From positions 62,001 to 126,000 of the forward strand of contig NZ_BMKX01000003.1 in NCBI RefSeq assembly GCF_014644555.1: 64,000 nt of DNA. Direction: 5' to 3'. Positions 28,161-36,292 of this stretch are shown here, piece by piece. The notes below the pieces were generated by a model. That model saw nothing but the letters and a program-made list of their open reading frames with translations, had not been told where the DNA came from and made no database searches. The DNA comes from Glutamicibacter ardleyensis. Its GTDB lineage: Bacteria; Actinomycetota; Actinomycetes; Actinomycetales; Micrococcaceae. The stretch's first letter is position 1. Each line of letters starts with the position of its first letter. The translations under genes and the position numbers were made by a program.

Positions 28161-28189
28161 TTGCGCACCCTAAAAGAGGGTGCTAAGCT
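28161..28189 (+). promoter_or_regulatory. Promoter with internal inverted-repeat operator
   Basis: TTGCGC and TAAGCT are separated by 17 bp. The spacer holds an inverted repeat GCACCC-7-GGGTGC that overlaps the -35 end. The layout is that of a repressible promoter driving the rightward 28.2-30.1 kb block. The -10 is a moderate match. Confidence 0.6.
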
Positions 28190-28242
28190 GGATTTAGAGC
28201 CAAGGGGAACAGCCCCAGGCCGAACGGAAAAGAGACACCGAA

Positions 28243-28503
28243 ATGAAAGCCATTGACAAGCTGAAAGCCAAGGCAGCCGAGCAGACCACCGAACAGCTTT
28301 TTGCTTGTATGCTCCTGCTCGATCAGCAAATGGAAGGCTTCGGAACCCCTGAACAGCGAATGGTTTACGCCTCTATGGCCGACACTATCGAAGAGCGCCA
28401 CGGGCTGAATGAAGCAATGGAAACCATCTTCATGGATATTAATTACTCGGGAACCTACCGCGAAGCCCTCGAAGTCGCTTATTGCACCGTAGTCGCCGAA
28501 TAG
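28243..28503 (+). CDS. 86-aa hypothetical prophage protein
   Basis: This small acidic, mostly helical protein (MKAIDKLKAKAAEQTTEQLF onward) has no motif I recognise. It is the first gene after the operator-like promoter and precedes the HTH gene by 48 bp. Being first suggests a regulatory or early lysogeny role, but nothing in the sequence shows this. Confidence 0.75.
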   Translation: MKAIDKLKAKAAEQTTEQLFACMLLLDQQMEGFGTPEQRMVYASMADTIEERHGLNEAMETIFMDINYSGTYREALEVAYCTVVAE

Positions 28504-28551
28504 ATCAGCTCGGGCGGGGCTACGGCCCCGCCACTACCGTTAGGAATACCA

Positions 28552-28875
28552 ATGACACCAGAGCAGATTTCAGCCACGCGCCGACTGGTTGGCCTTACCG
28601 CTGATCAATTGGGCGCGAAGCTGAGTATCAACCCGCGCACGATTCGCGGCTGGGAATCCGGCAAATACTCCCCCGGCCCCGGCGCAACCGAGGCGCTGCA
28701 TGACGTTCGCGCCGCGCATGACCTGGACTTTCAATCTTGCCTAGAAGTCGCTCAGCGTGGCGATAGCGTCTCCCTGCCCGGTGGCGACGAAGACCTCCCC
28801 GCTAGCTGGTGGCTCGCAATAGCGGCGCGCATTATCGACCGAATCCCAGATGCCCGCATGGACTGGGAAAAGTAA
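28552..28875 (+). CDS. XRE-like helix-turn-helix protein
   Basis: This 107-aa protein begins with a Cro/CI-type HTH: TRRLVGLTADQLGAKLSINP followed by RTIRGWESGKYSPG (about residues 8-42). The C-terminal half is not a recognised dimerisation or protease domain. It is the best candidate in the window for a prophage regulator, perhaps acting on the nearby operator, but it is shorter than a typical CI repressor. Confidence 0.82.
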   Translation: MTPEQISATRRLVGLTADQLGAKLSINPRTIRGWESGKYSPGPGATEALHDVRAAHDLDFQSCLEVAQRGDSVSLPGGDEDLPASWWLAIAARIIDRIPDARMDWEK

Positions 28876-28936
28876 CTCTTTGGCAAACTGTCGCCCGCCC
28901 TCGTTATACTCGTATCAAAACCTTTTGGAGGAAGTC

Positions 28937-29473
28937 TTGTCTCGTGCAACAAAGCGCGTCATTGGCAACGTCTCAGTTCTTACCGTGCTCGTTGCGTTGG
29001 TCGCTGTGCTCGTATTCTCTGCGATGAGTCCAACGTTTTTGAAGAACGACGCGAAACTAACCGCCGAAGCAAACGCCGGGACACCCATCGTTCAAGCGAT
29101 GAGCACGCCGAAGCCTACGCCCACTAAGGCCGTAGACCCAGCTCAAGCATGGGCTGATGACCAAATGATTTCTCTTTTGAACGGCAATTCAAAATCATCG
29201 TTTGACGATTTCAACCCAGAAATTGCGCACCACTATATTGAATCTTGGAGCCAGCCGAAACCGGGCGTGCTCGCAATTACAGTCAAAGATAAGAACTGGT
29301 CTAAGTGTGACCTTGATTCTCTCGGAATGAACGTTTTGGATACTGCTGGTTGGGATAATCCTGGTCTGGTTCAAGTTGTAGTTTCCAGTGAGAGCGGAAG
29401 TCTCGTTAGGGAAAGCCTCACGAATGAGGAAAATAAGAATCGAAAGTCCGCTATCCCTGATAGCTGCGCATAG
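28937..29473 (+). CDS. Membrane-anchored exported protein, paralogue of the next gene
   Basis: I start this 178-aa protein at TTG because GGAGGAAG lies directly upstream; a longer ATG reading would overlap the HTH gene. It has an N-terminal membrane anchor (VLTVLVALVAVLVFSAM), a Pro/Thr linker (TPKPTPTKAVDP) and an external domain with HHYIESWSQPKPGVLAITV and a C-terminal Cys. The external domain aligns with that of the following lipoprotein. Surface location in the lysogeny block suggests superinfection exclusion or lysogenic conversion, as inference. Confidence 0.8.
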   Translation: MSRATKRVIGNVSVLTVLVALVAVLVFSAMSPTFLKNDAKLTAEANAGTPIVQAMSTPKPTPTKAVDPAQAWADDQMISLLNGNSKSSFDDFNPEIAHHYIESWSQPKPGVLAITVKDKNWSKCDLDSLGMNVLDTAGWDNPGLVQVVVSSESGSLVRESLTNEENKNRKSAIPDSCA

Positions 29474-29524
29474 CCTAACTTAAACGCGTAAAGCGAGGCA
29501 CCCGAATAACTTAGGAGATTACCC

Positions 29525-30052
29525 GTGAAACGTCTTGCCCCGCTCGCTCTTATTGCCGCACTCGCGCTCACTGGGTGCGTTTCTACTGAGCCGTCCGCAG
29601 AGAGCACGCCAGCGCCAACTGTGAAGCCCGTAAAGGAGACTGCCAGCGCTGATATTGCCGCGCTCAAAAGCGAGGCTATCAAAGCTGGGCGGCCAGAATC
29701 AGCATGGGATAAAAACTGTGCCGCTTGGGAATTGCCGTCCAATAACGGAGAGAACCAAGCTTGGGCAAACAAGCTTGGCACTGCTTGGCTCGCCGCGCAC
29801 AACAACGCCGGATGCCCCGACGCTATCACCTGGCCGAGCTACTACGTAGAGTCCTGGGGTAGCTCCAAAACCGGGGAGCTCACAATCTATGCCGAAGATA
29901 CAGAATCTACCGAATGGGTAAGTATCGCTCAGGATGTCATGTGCAAGGTATCCAAAGATTCGACTGTAGAGAATGTTCGCGTACTCACGGTTTCCGGTGA
30001 TGCTAGGGCTCATTGGGGCAGAGCTGAAATGAAAAAAACAGACGTTTGTTAA
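29525..30052 (+). CDS. Prophage lipoprotein, paralogue of the preceding gene
   Basis: This 175-aa protein has a signal peptide ending in the lipobox LTGC (Cys18), a Pro/Thr-rich linker (STPAPTVKPVKE), and an external domain with SYYVESWGSSKTGELTIYAE. It shares the AWA...YxESW....GxLxI pattern and a terminal Cys with the upstream membrane-anchored protein. It is the last gene of the rightward block and ends at a strong terminator. Function is unknown. Confidence 0.85.
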   Translation: MKRLAPLALIAALALTGCVSTEPSAESTPAPTVKPVKETASADIAALKSEAIKAGRPESAWDKNCAAWELPSNNGENQAWANKLGTAWLAAHNNAGCPDAITWPSYYVESWGSSKTGELTIYAEDTESTEWVSIAQDVMCKVSKDSTVENVRVLTVSGDARAHWGRAEMKKTDVC

Positions 30053-30056
30053 ATGC

Positions 30057-30096
30057 GAAAATTCCGGCACTCACTATTGTGAATGCCGGAATTTTC
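30057..30096. terminator. Bidirectional terminator between the rightward block and the late operon
   Basis: GAAAATTCCGGCA pairs with its complement (13 bp) around an inner TCAC/GTGA stem. It separates the convergent lipoprotein gene and the end of the leftward late genes. Confidence 0.93.
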
Positions 30097-30104
30097 TTTA
30101 GATG

Positions 30105-30509
30105 CTAGATGAAAACGCCGTTGCTAACAGAGTAGCGACCGTCAGAGTAACGCTTGCCAATGCGTCGCTTGTTGAGCATCTTCTGTAGCTGTTCATAGCG
30201 GCGACGGCTTGCTGGAATGGTGGCCGAGCTACCGAATCCCCAAACAGCAGCGGCCTTGGAGAATTCATTCCAAGTAGACGTGCCTGCTGCGCCGTCGATC
30301 TTGAACTTAGATGCAGGGTAGTAACCGCAGTTGCGTAGCCACTGCTGCATTGCTTTCTGAGACATCTCGCCCCAGCCACCGTCCACAATTCCCTTATAGG
30401 TGCCAGCAAGCTTCAAATACCGCTGAAACTGCTTCTTCGTCTCGGTGCCAAATTCTGCATCGATGCGGAGGATCACGCCGTCATACGTCCAAACAACTGT
30501 TCTTGCCAT
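30105..30509 (-). CDS. Small protein with peptidoglycan-binding-like folds
   Basis: This 134-aa protein contains GIVDGGWGEMSQKAMQQWL and FKIDGAAGTSTWNEFSKAAA, both reminiscent of peptidoglycan-binding repeats (VDGxxGxxTxxAxxxFQ). It has no catalytic domain or signal peptide. It is the last gene of the lysis cassette. It may be a separate wall-binding partner of the endolysin, or a distant tail-tip protein. Confidence 0.7.
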   Translation of the reverse strand: MARTVVWTYDGVILRIDAEFGTETKKQFQRYLKLAGTYKGIVDGGWGEMSQKAMQQWLRNCGYYPASKFKIDGAAGTSTWNEFSKAAAVWGFGSSATIPASRRRYEQLQKMLNKRRIGKRYSDGRYSVSNGVFI

Positions 30510-30544
30510 GATTGTTGCTCTTTTCTGCCCGTTTTTGGGCGTAG

Positions 30545-30572
30545 AAAAACCCCGTCACCGTTTGGTGCGGGG
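30545..30572 (-). terminator. Intrinsic terminator after the holin gene
   Basis: On the minus strand CCCCG-CACC-AAAC-GGTG-A-CGGGG is followed by TTTTT and CTACGCCC. It lies between the holin stop and the last lysis gene. Confidence 0.82.
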
Positions 30573-30590
30573 CTGGTTTATTAGGGGCTG

Positions 30591-30974
30591 CTAGTTGCCC
30601 TTGGCCACGGAATCGAAGTCTGTGGAATCCGTGGTGCTCTTGTTACCGCCTGTCGCCTGGTACTTAGTTACGGCAGGTCGATACTTGGTCACAGTGGTGA
30701 TCTCATCAATTTGATCCATGCTGAAATCATCGGATTCAGCGGTGGCATCAGGGGCTTTACCCGCGGTGAAGTCCGCGTTGCCGACACTGGTTGCCAGCGA
30801 CAGCACAGCGGACAAGACAGCCACGCCCAAAGCCGCTGTGAGCGCACCAGACCATGGCACTTCCCAAGCGGATACGACTGCGCCAATCGATGCCAGTAAA
30901 GTGGCAACGAATGACTGGATGAAGGTTTTCGCTGCACGTTCGGCAGCGCCCTTCCAGAATGAAATGGTGAGCAT
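30591..30974 (-). CDS. Holin (r1t-like)
   Basis: This 127-aa protein begins FWKGAAERAAKTFIQSFVATL and has two membrane helices, the layout of r1t-type holins, followed by an acidic cytoplasmic tail (SDDFSMDQIDEITTV). Holins permeabilise the membrane to release endolysin. It starts 9 nt after the endolysin stop. Confidence 0.87.
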   Translation of the reverse strand: MLTISFWKGAAERAAKTFIQSFVATLLASIGAVVSAWEVPWSGALTAALGVAVLSAVLSLATSVGNADFTAGKAPDATAESDDFSMDQIDEITTVTKYRPAVTKYQATGGNKSTTDSTDFDSVAKGN

Positions 30975-30983
30975 TTGACCCTC

Positions 30984-32336
30984 CTAGAGTCCTAGTTTCT
31001 TTTGGGTGATTGATCCGGCTTTACCGTCTTGCACTAGCCCGGTTCGGCGCTGGAAGTCTTTTACGTTCTCGGTGGTCTGCGCACCGTAGTAGCCGTCTAC
31101 GCCCTGCTTGGTGTAGCCCTGCTTCTGCAAGGCGCGCTGGATGGCTTTGACTTCCTCAAACTTGGTTTGAGTAACCGCGCCCCAATTGCCGTCCTGCACA
31201 AGGCCGTGTTGCTTCTGGAACGCCTTGGTTGCACTCTTGAGCATTGGCCCGTTCACGCCGTCCGGGTAGCCAGCTTTCAAGCCCATAGCATTCAAGGCTT
31301 TGGCAATGGCGATGTAGTCACCCTTGTCATTGCCACCGGTCGATGGCTTCGGGGCGCTCGGCTTAGGCTTCGGCTTCGGTTTGGACTGCACAGGGGTGAC
31401 GTTGCCAGTCTTAGCCGGCGCAGAACCGGGCTTGATGCCGAACTTTTTGAATGCCAGCTGCGGGTCATAGTCGGAGTTCGGATTACGCCAGTCAGCCCAG
31501 AACTCTAGGTGCAGGTGGGGTGCAGTCTGGTTGCCGGACTTGTCGTTGTAACCGAGCAGATCGCCAGCTTCCACCTTGTCGCCAACCTTGAGAGACGCGA
31601 GCGGCTTCATATGGTTGTAGCCGTTACCCTCGCCGTCTGGGTTGCTGATCAGCCCGCCGTTGCCAGTGCGCCCTGGTGCCCATGTTGAAGTCTTGCCACC
31701 GTTCTTTGCAGTGCGGTGAATCTTGCGCACGGTGCCAGCAAACGCGGCATAAACGGGCATGCCAGTCTGGCCGGGCTTAGGTGGCGCAATGTCCATACCC
31801 TTGTGCCCGCGGTAGCCACCACTGTCACCATGATTCTGAGTAAGTCGCCCATCGAACGGGCTTACCATCGTGCTCATATTTACTGCTCCATCTGTGAGTG
31901 AAAGGAATTCTTGCCACCGTCCAGCAAGGCGCATCTTGGCTGGGCAGTCTTTGCCTGACCAGTCGGCGTGCTGCTTGATAGCGGAACGGTTCAGGTTGTG
32001 CTTCTCGCGTAGGTCACGAACAACCTGCGCGGCCCGTTTGAAAGCGGTGTCATAGTCGCCGTCAGCGTTCACGCAAATCTCTACTGCGATCGAATCCGCT
32101 GCCGCGGGGCCGGCATGCCAGCACTTCGCGGTGTCCGGGTAAGAGCGGATCGCTTGAACGTCATCGACTTGGATATGCCAAGATGCTTGACGCGCTCCCC
32201 CAGAGCTCTGCAAATTTGCGTGCGCCTGCGCATTGGCTCGGATCTTCTCATTCGCCGTTTCGTGCACGGTGATTGATGTGCACTTGTTGATGCCGTCGTA
32301 AATCATGTCCGTACTCTTAACCAGCTGCTCTTTCAC
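30984..32336 (-). CDS. Endolysin: amidase_2 + M23 peptidase + two peptidoglycan-binding repeats
   Basis: This 450-aa lysin has an N-terminal zinc amidase (His25 in SITVHETAN, His123 and Cys131 in KQHADWSGKDCP), an M23 endopeptidase (H178/D182 in RGHKGMDIAP; H274/H276 in APHLHLEFW), a KPKPKPKPSAPK linker and two C-terminal binding repeats (VNGPMLKSATKAFQKQHGL and VDGYYGAQTTENVKDFQRR). It therefore should cut both the amide and a peptide bond. The GTG start is preferred over an upstream TTG because GAGAGGTGG precedes it. Confidence 0.94.
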   Translation of the reverse strand: MKEQLVKSTDMIYDGINKCTSITVHETANEKIRANAQAHANLQSSGGARQASWHIQVDDVQAIRSYPDTAKCWHAGPAAADSIAVEICVNADGDYDTAFKRAAQVVRDLREKHNLNRSAIKQHADWSGKDCPAKMRLAGRWQEFLSLTDGAVNMSTMVSPFDGRLTQNHGDSGGYRGHKGMDIAPPKPGQTGMPVYAAFAGTVRKIHRTAKNGGKTSTWAPGRTGNGGLISNPDGEGNGYNHMKPLASLKVGDKVEAGDLLGYNDKSGNQTAPHLHLEFWADWRNPNSDYDPQLAFKKFGIKPGSAPAKTGNVTPVQSKPKPKPKPSAPKPSTGGNDKGDYIAIAKALNAMGLKAGYPDGVNGPMLKSATKAFQKQHGLVQDGNWGAVTQTKFEEVKAIQRALQKQGYTKQGVDGYYGAQTTENVKDFQRRTGLVQDGKAGSITQKKLGL

Positions 32337-32358
32337 GGGGCCACCTCTCAAAGGGCAT

Positions 32359-32390
32359 AAAAAATAGCCCCAACCAAATGGTCAGAGCTA
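32359..32390 (-). terminator. Hairpin with T-run ahead of the endolysin gene
   Basis: On the minus strand TAGCTC/GGGCTA with inner ACC/GGT pairs is followed by TTTTTT and ATGCCC. The endolysin GTG lies about 22 nt after the T-run. Confidence 0.7.
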
Positions 32391-32403
32391 CGGGATAATT
32401 GGT

Positions 32404-32940
32404 TTATTCAGTTGGAGGCTCAGGCGGTTGTTGACGCTTCTTGCCGTAATACTGATCGTGCAAATCCTGAATTAGTGGAGACCATTTTTCCGTGTCGGAA
32501 ATATGCTGATCCAGCTTCCTAGCAGTATCTTCCTGCTCCGCATCCTTGGTCTTGCTTATCTGGATATGCTGATCAAGCTTCTCGACAGTCTCAGCAACTT
32601 TCCCGGCAGTCTTCTTACCTTGCTCTTCCGACCGACGTAAAGCATCATTCATCGAACCGCCATGATTCGGTGTGACCTCATGGTGAATGGTGGATACGCG
32701 TTTTTCCATTGCGTCGAGCTTGCCAGTGTTCTCTTTCAACTCCTTGGTCATCACGTCCATTCGAACACCAATGCCCGGTGTGTCCGCGTCGCCAACCAGA
32801 GTATTGACGAGGCTCACGAACTTACTGAGGAATTTCCAGTTCTTGCCAATCGACTTCACCGTTACGTATCCAAGAAAAACTATGAGAGCGATTGTAAAAA
32901 GTCGCTCAGGTTGCAAAATGTCATTGACCCATCCGGGCAT
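32404..32940 (-). CDS. Membrane-anchored coiled-coil protein (DUF2746-like)
   Basis: This 178-aa protein has an N-terminal membrane helix (LFTIALIVFLGYVTVKSIG), then a long charged helical region with HHEVTPNHGGSMNDALRR, typical of DUF2746 proteins found next to actinophage lysis genes. It may be a spanin-like or holin-regulating partner. Function is inferred from position only. Confidence 0.78.
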   Translation of the reverse strand: MPGWVNDILQPERLFTIALIVFLGYVTVKSIGKNWKFLSKFVSLVNTLVGDADTPGIGVRMDVMTKELKENTGKLDAMEKRVSTIHHEVTPNHGGSMNDALRRSEEQGKKTAGKVAETVEKLDQHIQISKTKDAEQEDTARKLDQHISDTEKWSPLIQDLHDQYYGKKRQQPPEPPTE

Positions 32941-32955
32941 CGTTACCTCTCAAAA

Positions 32956-35037
32956 TCATTCGTCTAGTCGCTTCGTGTGTGCAGGTAGCTCTCCACCTTC
33001 GAACGTTTCGTACATGCGCACGTCCTCTTGGGATAGCTGCCACAGTGCGATACCGGCCAGCCCGTACTCGTTCATGGCACGTCCACGCCAGTGGTTGATC
33101 GTCGTAGCATCAGTAAAATAGACGATGCTCGATCCGTCTCGATCCATGACGTGCACACGGCCAAGCCACAAATCATGATCTAGCGGACGCACTCTAACCG
33201 GTGTATTCACGCCGGTAATGATTGGTACGTCTTTCCAGTGCTCATAGATCCAGTCTTGAGAAATGATGGCTTCTCGCGTTGTGCGTTCTTCAACATCAGC
33301 ATTGGTACGGAACCGGTTCTGCGAATCCCATGTGACACCTGTTCGAGGAATACGCCCCATGACTTGTTTTTGCCCGTTGATTTCCACTTCAATGGCTTCA
33401 CGCGGTTGGTACCAGATACCGTCGCCAAGGTAGCAGTGATCAATCCACACGGTGCCGGTGCTGACATATTCAGTCGGGCCTCCTGGCGGTGTCGTGGATG
33501 CTTCGAGGCGTAGCGGTGTGTTCGTTTCGGCGTTGGAGAAGTAGACTCGTGCTGATCCGTCACGGACACGCAACGCGAGTACGCACCGGCCAGCTTGCGC
33601 GGCGGCTCCGACTCGTTGCGCACCAACGTTCATTGACTTGAGCACGGTTGTTCCGCGCATGAGCCTTAGTAGACCGTTGTTGTCAAGGTCTGCGGTGATG
33701 CCTTGCGAGTTGATGGCGAATCGGCCACCGGTTGCGAATTGGAATCGTGCCAGCGCGTAGAGGCTTTGCTTGCCGAAGTCGTTCGCGTAGCGGAGTGTTC
33801 CAGCGCCGCGGTACTGCTTATACGATGAAGTGACTTGCTGGAATGCCCATGCGCCAGTTGGCTGCGTGTAAACCGCGTTCAACTGCTGCGTGCTAGTCGC
33901 ATAGTCATCAATGATCGTTGCGGCGATTGGTTCGCGCTGAATCATTTCCGTCGTGAACGTGTACCCCTTCTTAGGAGATACAACGTCACCGTTAGACGCG
34001 ATGACCGGTGCCGCGTTCATCTGATATTCAATGAATGAGTCTCTGACCGAGTTATCCGCAACGCTCCACTGCGGAACACCTGCGGGTAGCCCGTAACGCA
34101 CCACGTAATCGCGGTTCGCAAATACTCCGGCCACTACCCCTGCTGAGTCTTCCCACATGTCCGGTTCTTTCCAGTCGTAGACGTCTAGGAATCCCCAGAG
34201 TGATTGACTGGATGAGTCACGGTAGGCCACCCATCCAATGGCGTGATGAGATCCGCTATCTGACCATGGGCGCGCACCTGTGAAGTACTGCCATGCGCTG
34301 TAGTAGGTGCCGGATATGCCGCGGCGGGTTGCGCCCCATGTTTCGGGGTAGTCGTGGATTGACCAGAAGTATGCGTAGAGGGGTAGGCCCATGCTGATTT
34401 TGGATGGCGTGATTTGCGAGGTTGCCCAGGCGTAGACTTCCTCTAGCCAGAAGCCTGGCGATACTGGGCCGGGTGCGGATCCTGACCAAGCGAAGTCGTA
34501 GGACATGACGGATACGTGATCCATGAGTTCGCCTAGTTGCTTGTACCGTACCCAGTCTTCGCCACCGACTGATCCGGTTGCGGTGAGTGCGGGGAGCGCG
34601 GCTGAAACTTTTTTACCGCGTCCGTGGGCGAGGTCTGCCACCTGTTTGAACAATGCTTCTGCGGGCACAGCGTTGGATGCTGCGCCACCTTGCTCAAGGT
34701 CAATGTCAATGCCGTGCAGCCAAGGGTACTGCGTGAGTACGTCGCCTAGGTCGGCAATGAGTTTGGTTCGTGCTGTGGAGCTGGCCAGCAGTGCGGAGAA
34801 GATTGAGGCGTAGCCGTCGTTTCGGAAGGCGAGCCAGAATCGGAGGTGAGGCCACTTTGCGCGGTATTCATCGAGCAGTGAGGGGTCGAAGGTTTGGGTG
34901 AGTGCTCCGTTTTCGTCTACTCGCCAGCCGAAGATTGAAACGTCTGTGAGTCGGTCACCGTAGTTCAGGAGTACGAGCCGGACGCGTTCTGTCCATGTGA
35001 GTCCTACCCAGACCCACACGTTTGCGTTGGTAGCCAT
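32956..35037 (-). CDS. Tail protein with GH18 (chitinase-like) domain
   Basis: This 693-aa protein has an N-terminal glycoside hydrolase family 18 barrel (residues about 10-330). The catalytic strand reads HGIDIDLEQG with D111, D113 and E115, so the first Asp of the usual DxxDxDxE is His; VMSYDFAW is also present. The C-terminal half holds beta-rich concanavalin-like segments. Family members hydrolyse GlcNAc polymers, so it may cut host wall or capsule glycan during adsorption. The ATG follows AAAGGAAA and overlaps the upstream stop. Confidence 0.87.
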   Translation of the reverse strand: MATNANVWVWVGLTWTERVRLVLLNYGDRLTDVSIFGWRVDENGALTQTFDPSLLDEYRAKWPHLRFWLAFRNDGYASIFSALLASSTARTKLIADLGDVLTQYPWLHGIDIDLEQGGAASNAVPAEALFKQVADLAHGRGKKVSAALPALTATGSVGGEDWVRYKQLGELMDHVSVMSYDFAWSGSAPGPVSPGFWLEEVYAWATSQITPSKISMGLPLYAYFWSIHDYPETWGATRRGISGTYYSAWQYFTGARPWSDSGSHHAIGWVAYRDSSSQSLWGFLDVYDWKEPDMWEDSAGVVAGVFANRDYVVRYGLPAGVPQWSVADNSVRDSFIEYQMNAAPVIASNGDVVSPKKGYTFTTEMIQREPIAATIIDDYATSTQQLNAVYTQPTGAWAFQQVTSSYKQYRGAGTLRYANDFGKQSLYALARFQFATGGRFAINSQGITADLDNNGLLRLMRGTTVLKSMNVGAQRVGAAAQAGRCVLALRVRDGSARVYFSNAETNTPLRLEASTTPPGGPTEYVSTGTVWIDHCYLGDGIWYQPREAIEVEINGQKQVMGRIPRTGVTWDSQNRFRTNADVEERTTREAIISQDWIYEHWKDVPIITGVNTPVRVRPLDHDLWLGRVHVMDRDGSSIVYFTDATTINHWRGRAMNEYGLAGIALWQLSQEDVRMYETFEGGELPAHTKRLDE

Positions 35038-35507
35038 TATTTCCTTTCGTTCCACGATGCTCGGAGGTGTAGCCGTCCGTTGGCGTACGCTTCGAGGTTT
35101 AGGTCTGAGCGTGGTGTGATGACGGGTATTTTTCCCCAGCCGTGTGTGGCTGTGTTGTTTACGCCGTCTGCTGTTGCTGAGCCGTTGAGGTGTCCGTATC
35201 GGTAGGAGCCGATTCGGGTTTCGCCTTTGGCGTTTTGTACGGTGAGTTTTGCGGGTGCGGGTTGGTCTCCGTTGGATAGGAGCACGAGGGTCATCCGGTT
35301 GTTCACTACGCCGTTGCGGTATTGGGCCCGGTCGATTGTGGTGCCGACTTCTGCGGGGTTGGGTACGATGCCGGTTGCTTGCTCTCCGGCTTGAAGTTGT
35401 ACGTCTGTGACGAGTACGGCGGCGCTCGTTGGTACGTCGGTAGCAACGATCCTGAGCTTGATCGATAGGACTCGTTTATCAACGTATATCGGTTGCTGTA
35501 GGCGCAA
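35037..35507 (-). CDS. Minor tail protein sharing a domain with the 240-aa tail protein
   Basis: The first 55 residues of this 156-aa protein (SIKLRIVATDVPTSAAVLVT then DVQLQAGEQATGIVPNPAE) match the N-terminal region of the tail protein at 38.2-38.9 kb. The rest is a short beta-rich domain. Start is TTG after AGGAGG. The last base of its stop is the first base of the GH18 gene ATG. Probably part of the baseplate or fibre. Confidence 0.78.
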   Translation of the reverse strand: MRLQQPIYVDKRVLSIKLRIVATDVPTSAAVLVTDVQLQAGEQATGIVPNPAEVGTTIDRAQYRNGVVNNRMTLVLLSNGDQPAPAKLTVQNAKGETRIGSYRYGHLNGSATADGVNNTATHGWGKIPVITPRSDLNLEAYANGRLHLRASWNERK

Positions 35508-35516
35508 ATTGACCTC

Positions 35517-35903
35517 CTAGAACGGCAATCCTCGCGGGGTCATTCCGGTGACGATTAGCTCGCCTTTTCGATCCCACAGGGGCAACCCGGCCATTGTGTT
35601 GGACGAATAGCTTATGAGTCGGCTTGTGCGGTTCACGTAGCAGTATGCGGCCCCGACCGGCATGTAAATCGGCAAGGGTAGGTTTTGCGGTGGCAATAGC
35701 GCTAGCGGGATACCCGCCATGAATTGATTGCTTGTTGCGTCATCCCCGACGAGTCGCATTGACCAGAAAAGTAGGTTCGGCAAGGCCGAGACTCCGCATG
35801 TCTGCGAACCTGCCGAGCGCCAACCGTTGACTAGGTATTCGCGTAGGTCGAACCACGGATTGTTGTCTGGGTAAGCCGTGTTCAAAAGTGCTAGCTCGGT
35901 CAC
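35517..35903 (-). CDS. Tail-array paralogue 7 (PYPD family)
   Basis: This 128-aa protein is the last of seven tandem relatives. It opens TAYPDNNPWFDLREYLVNGW, the family signature, and the rest is predicted beta-rich. It overlaps the previous array gene by 4 bp (ATGA). I do not recognise a named family; position between tail fibre genes implies a virion surface or receptor-binding role. Confidence 0.8.
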   Translation of the reverse strand: MTELALLNTAYPDNNPWFDLREYLVNGWRSAGSQTCGVSALPNLLFWSMRLVGDDATSNQFMAGIPLALLPPQNLPLPIYMPVGAAYCYVNRTSRLISYSSNTMAGLPLWDRKGELIVTGMTPRGLPF

Positions 35904-36292
35904 GATGCCCTCCGTAGGTAGGTGGATTCCACCACGTAGTTACTCAGGCTCCCGTTGGTGAGCGTCGCATAATCCCCGGTGATGGAGAAGATTTGTGTTC
36001 GCCCGTCCGTTCGCATCCAAAACGCTATATCGCCGGGCGCGGCGGCATATGCCCCAAAAACTCGGTCACCAGCCGGGATGATTTCGTCTGGCAACTCGCT
36101 CGTGATGAAGCGGTTAGTGCCTTGCCGGGTGCGTAGGTAGATGCTGATTTCGTTGCCGTCGATCTTCGCCATGAAAGGAAAATCTTTGGGGTCAGCCGCC
36201 CAGTTATTGAGCACCAAACTTGATAGGTCATACCAAGGGTTTTGCTCTGGGTAAGGCATCGGCATTTTCGGGAAGTCGTAAATACTGCTCAT
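35900..36292 (-). CDS. Tail-array paralogue 6 (PYPD family)
   Basis: This 130-aa protein has MPYPEQNPWYDLSSLVLNNW and a C-terminal GSLSNYVVESTYLRRAS, both shared with array member 3. I choose the ATG overlapping the upstream stop (ATGA) over one 6 codons earlier. Central strands EISIYLRTRQG resemble IHLRTARGA of member 3, showing homology along the full length. Confidence 0.8.
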   Translation of the reverse strand: MSSIYDFPKMPMPYPEQNPWYDLSSLVLNNWAADPKDFPFMAKIDGNEISIYLRTRQGTNRFITSELPDEIIPAGDRVFGAYAAAPGDIAFWMRTDGRTQIFSITGDYATLTNGSLSNYVVESTYLRRAS

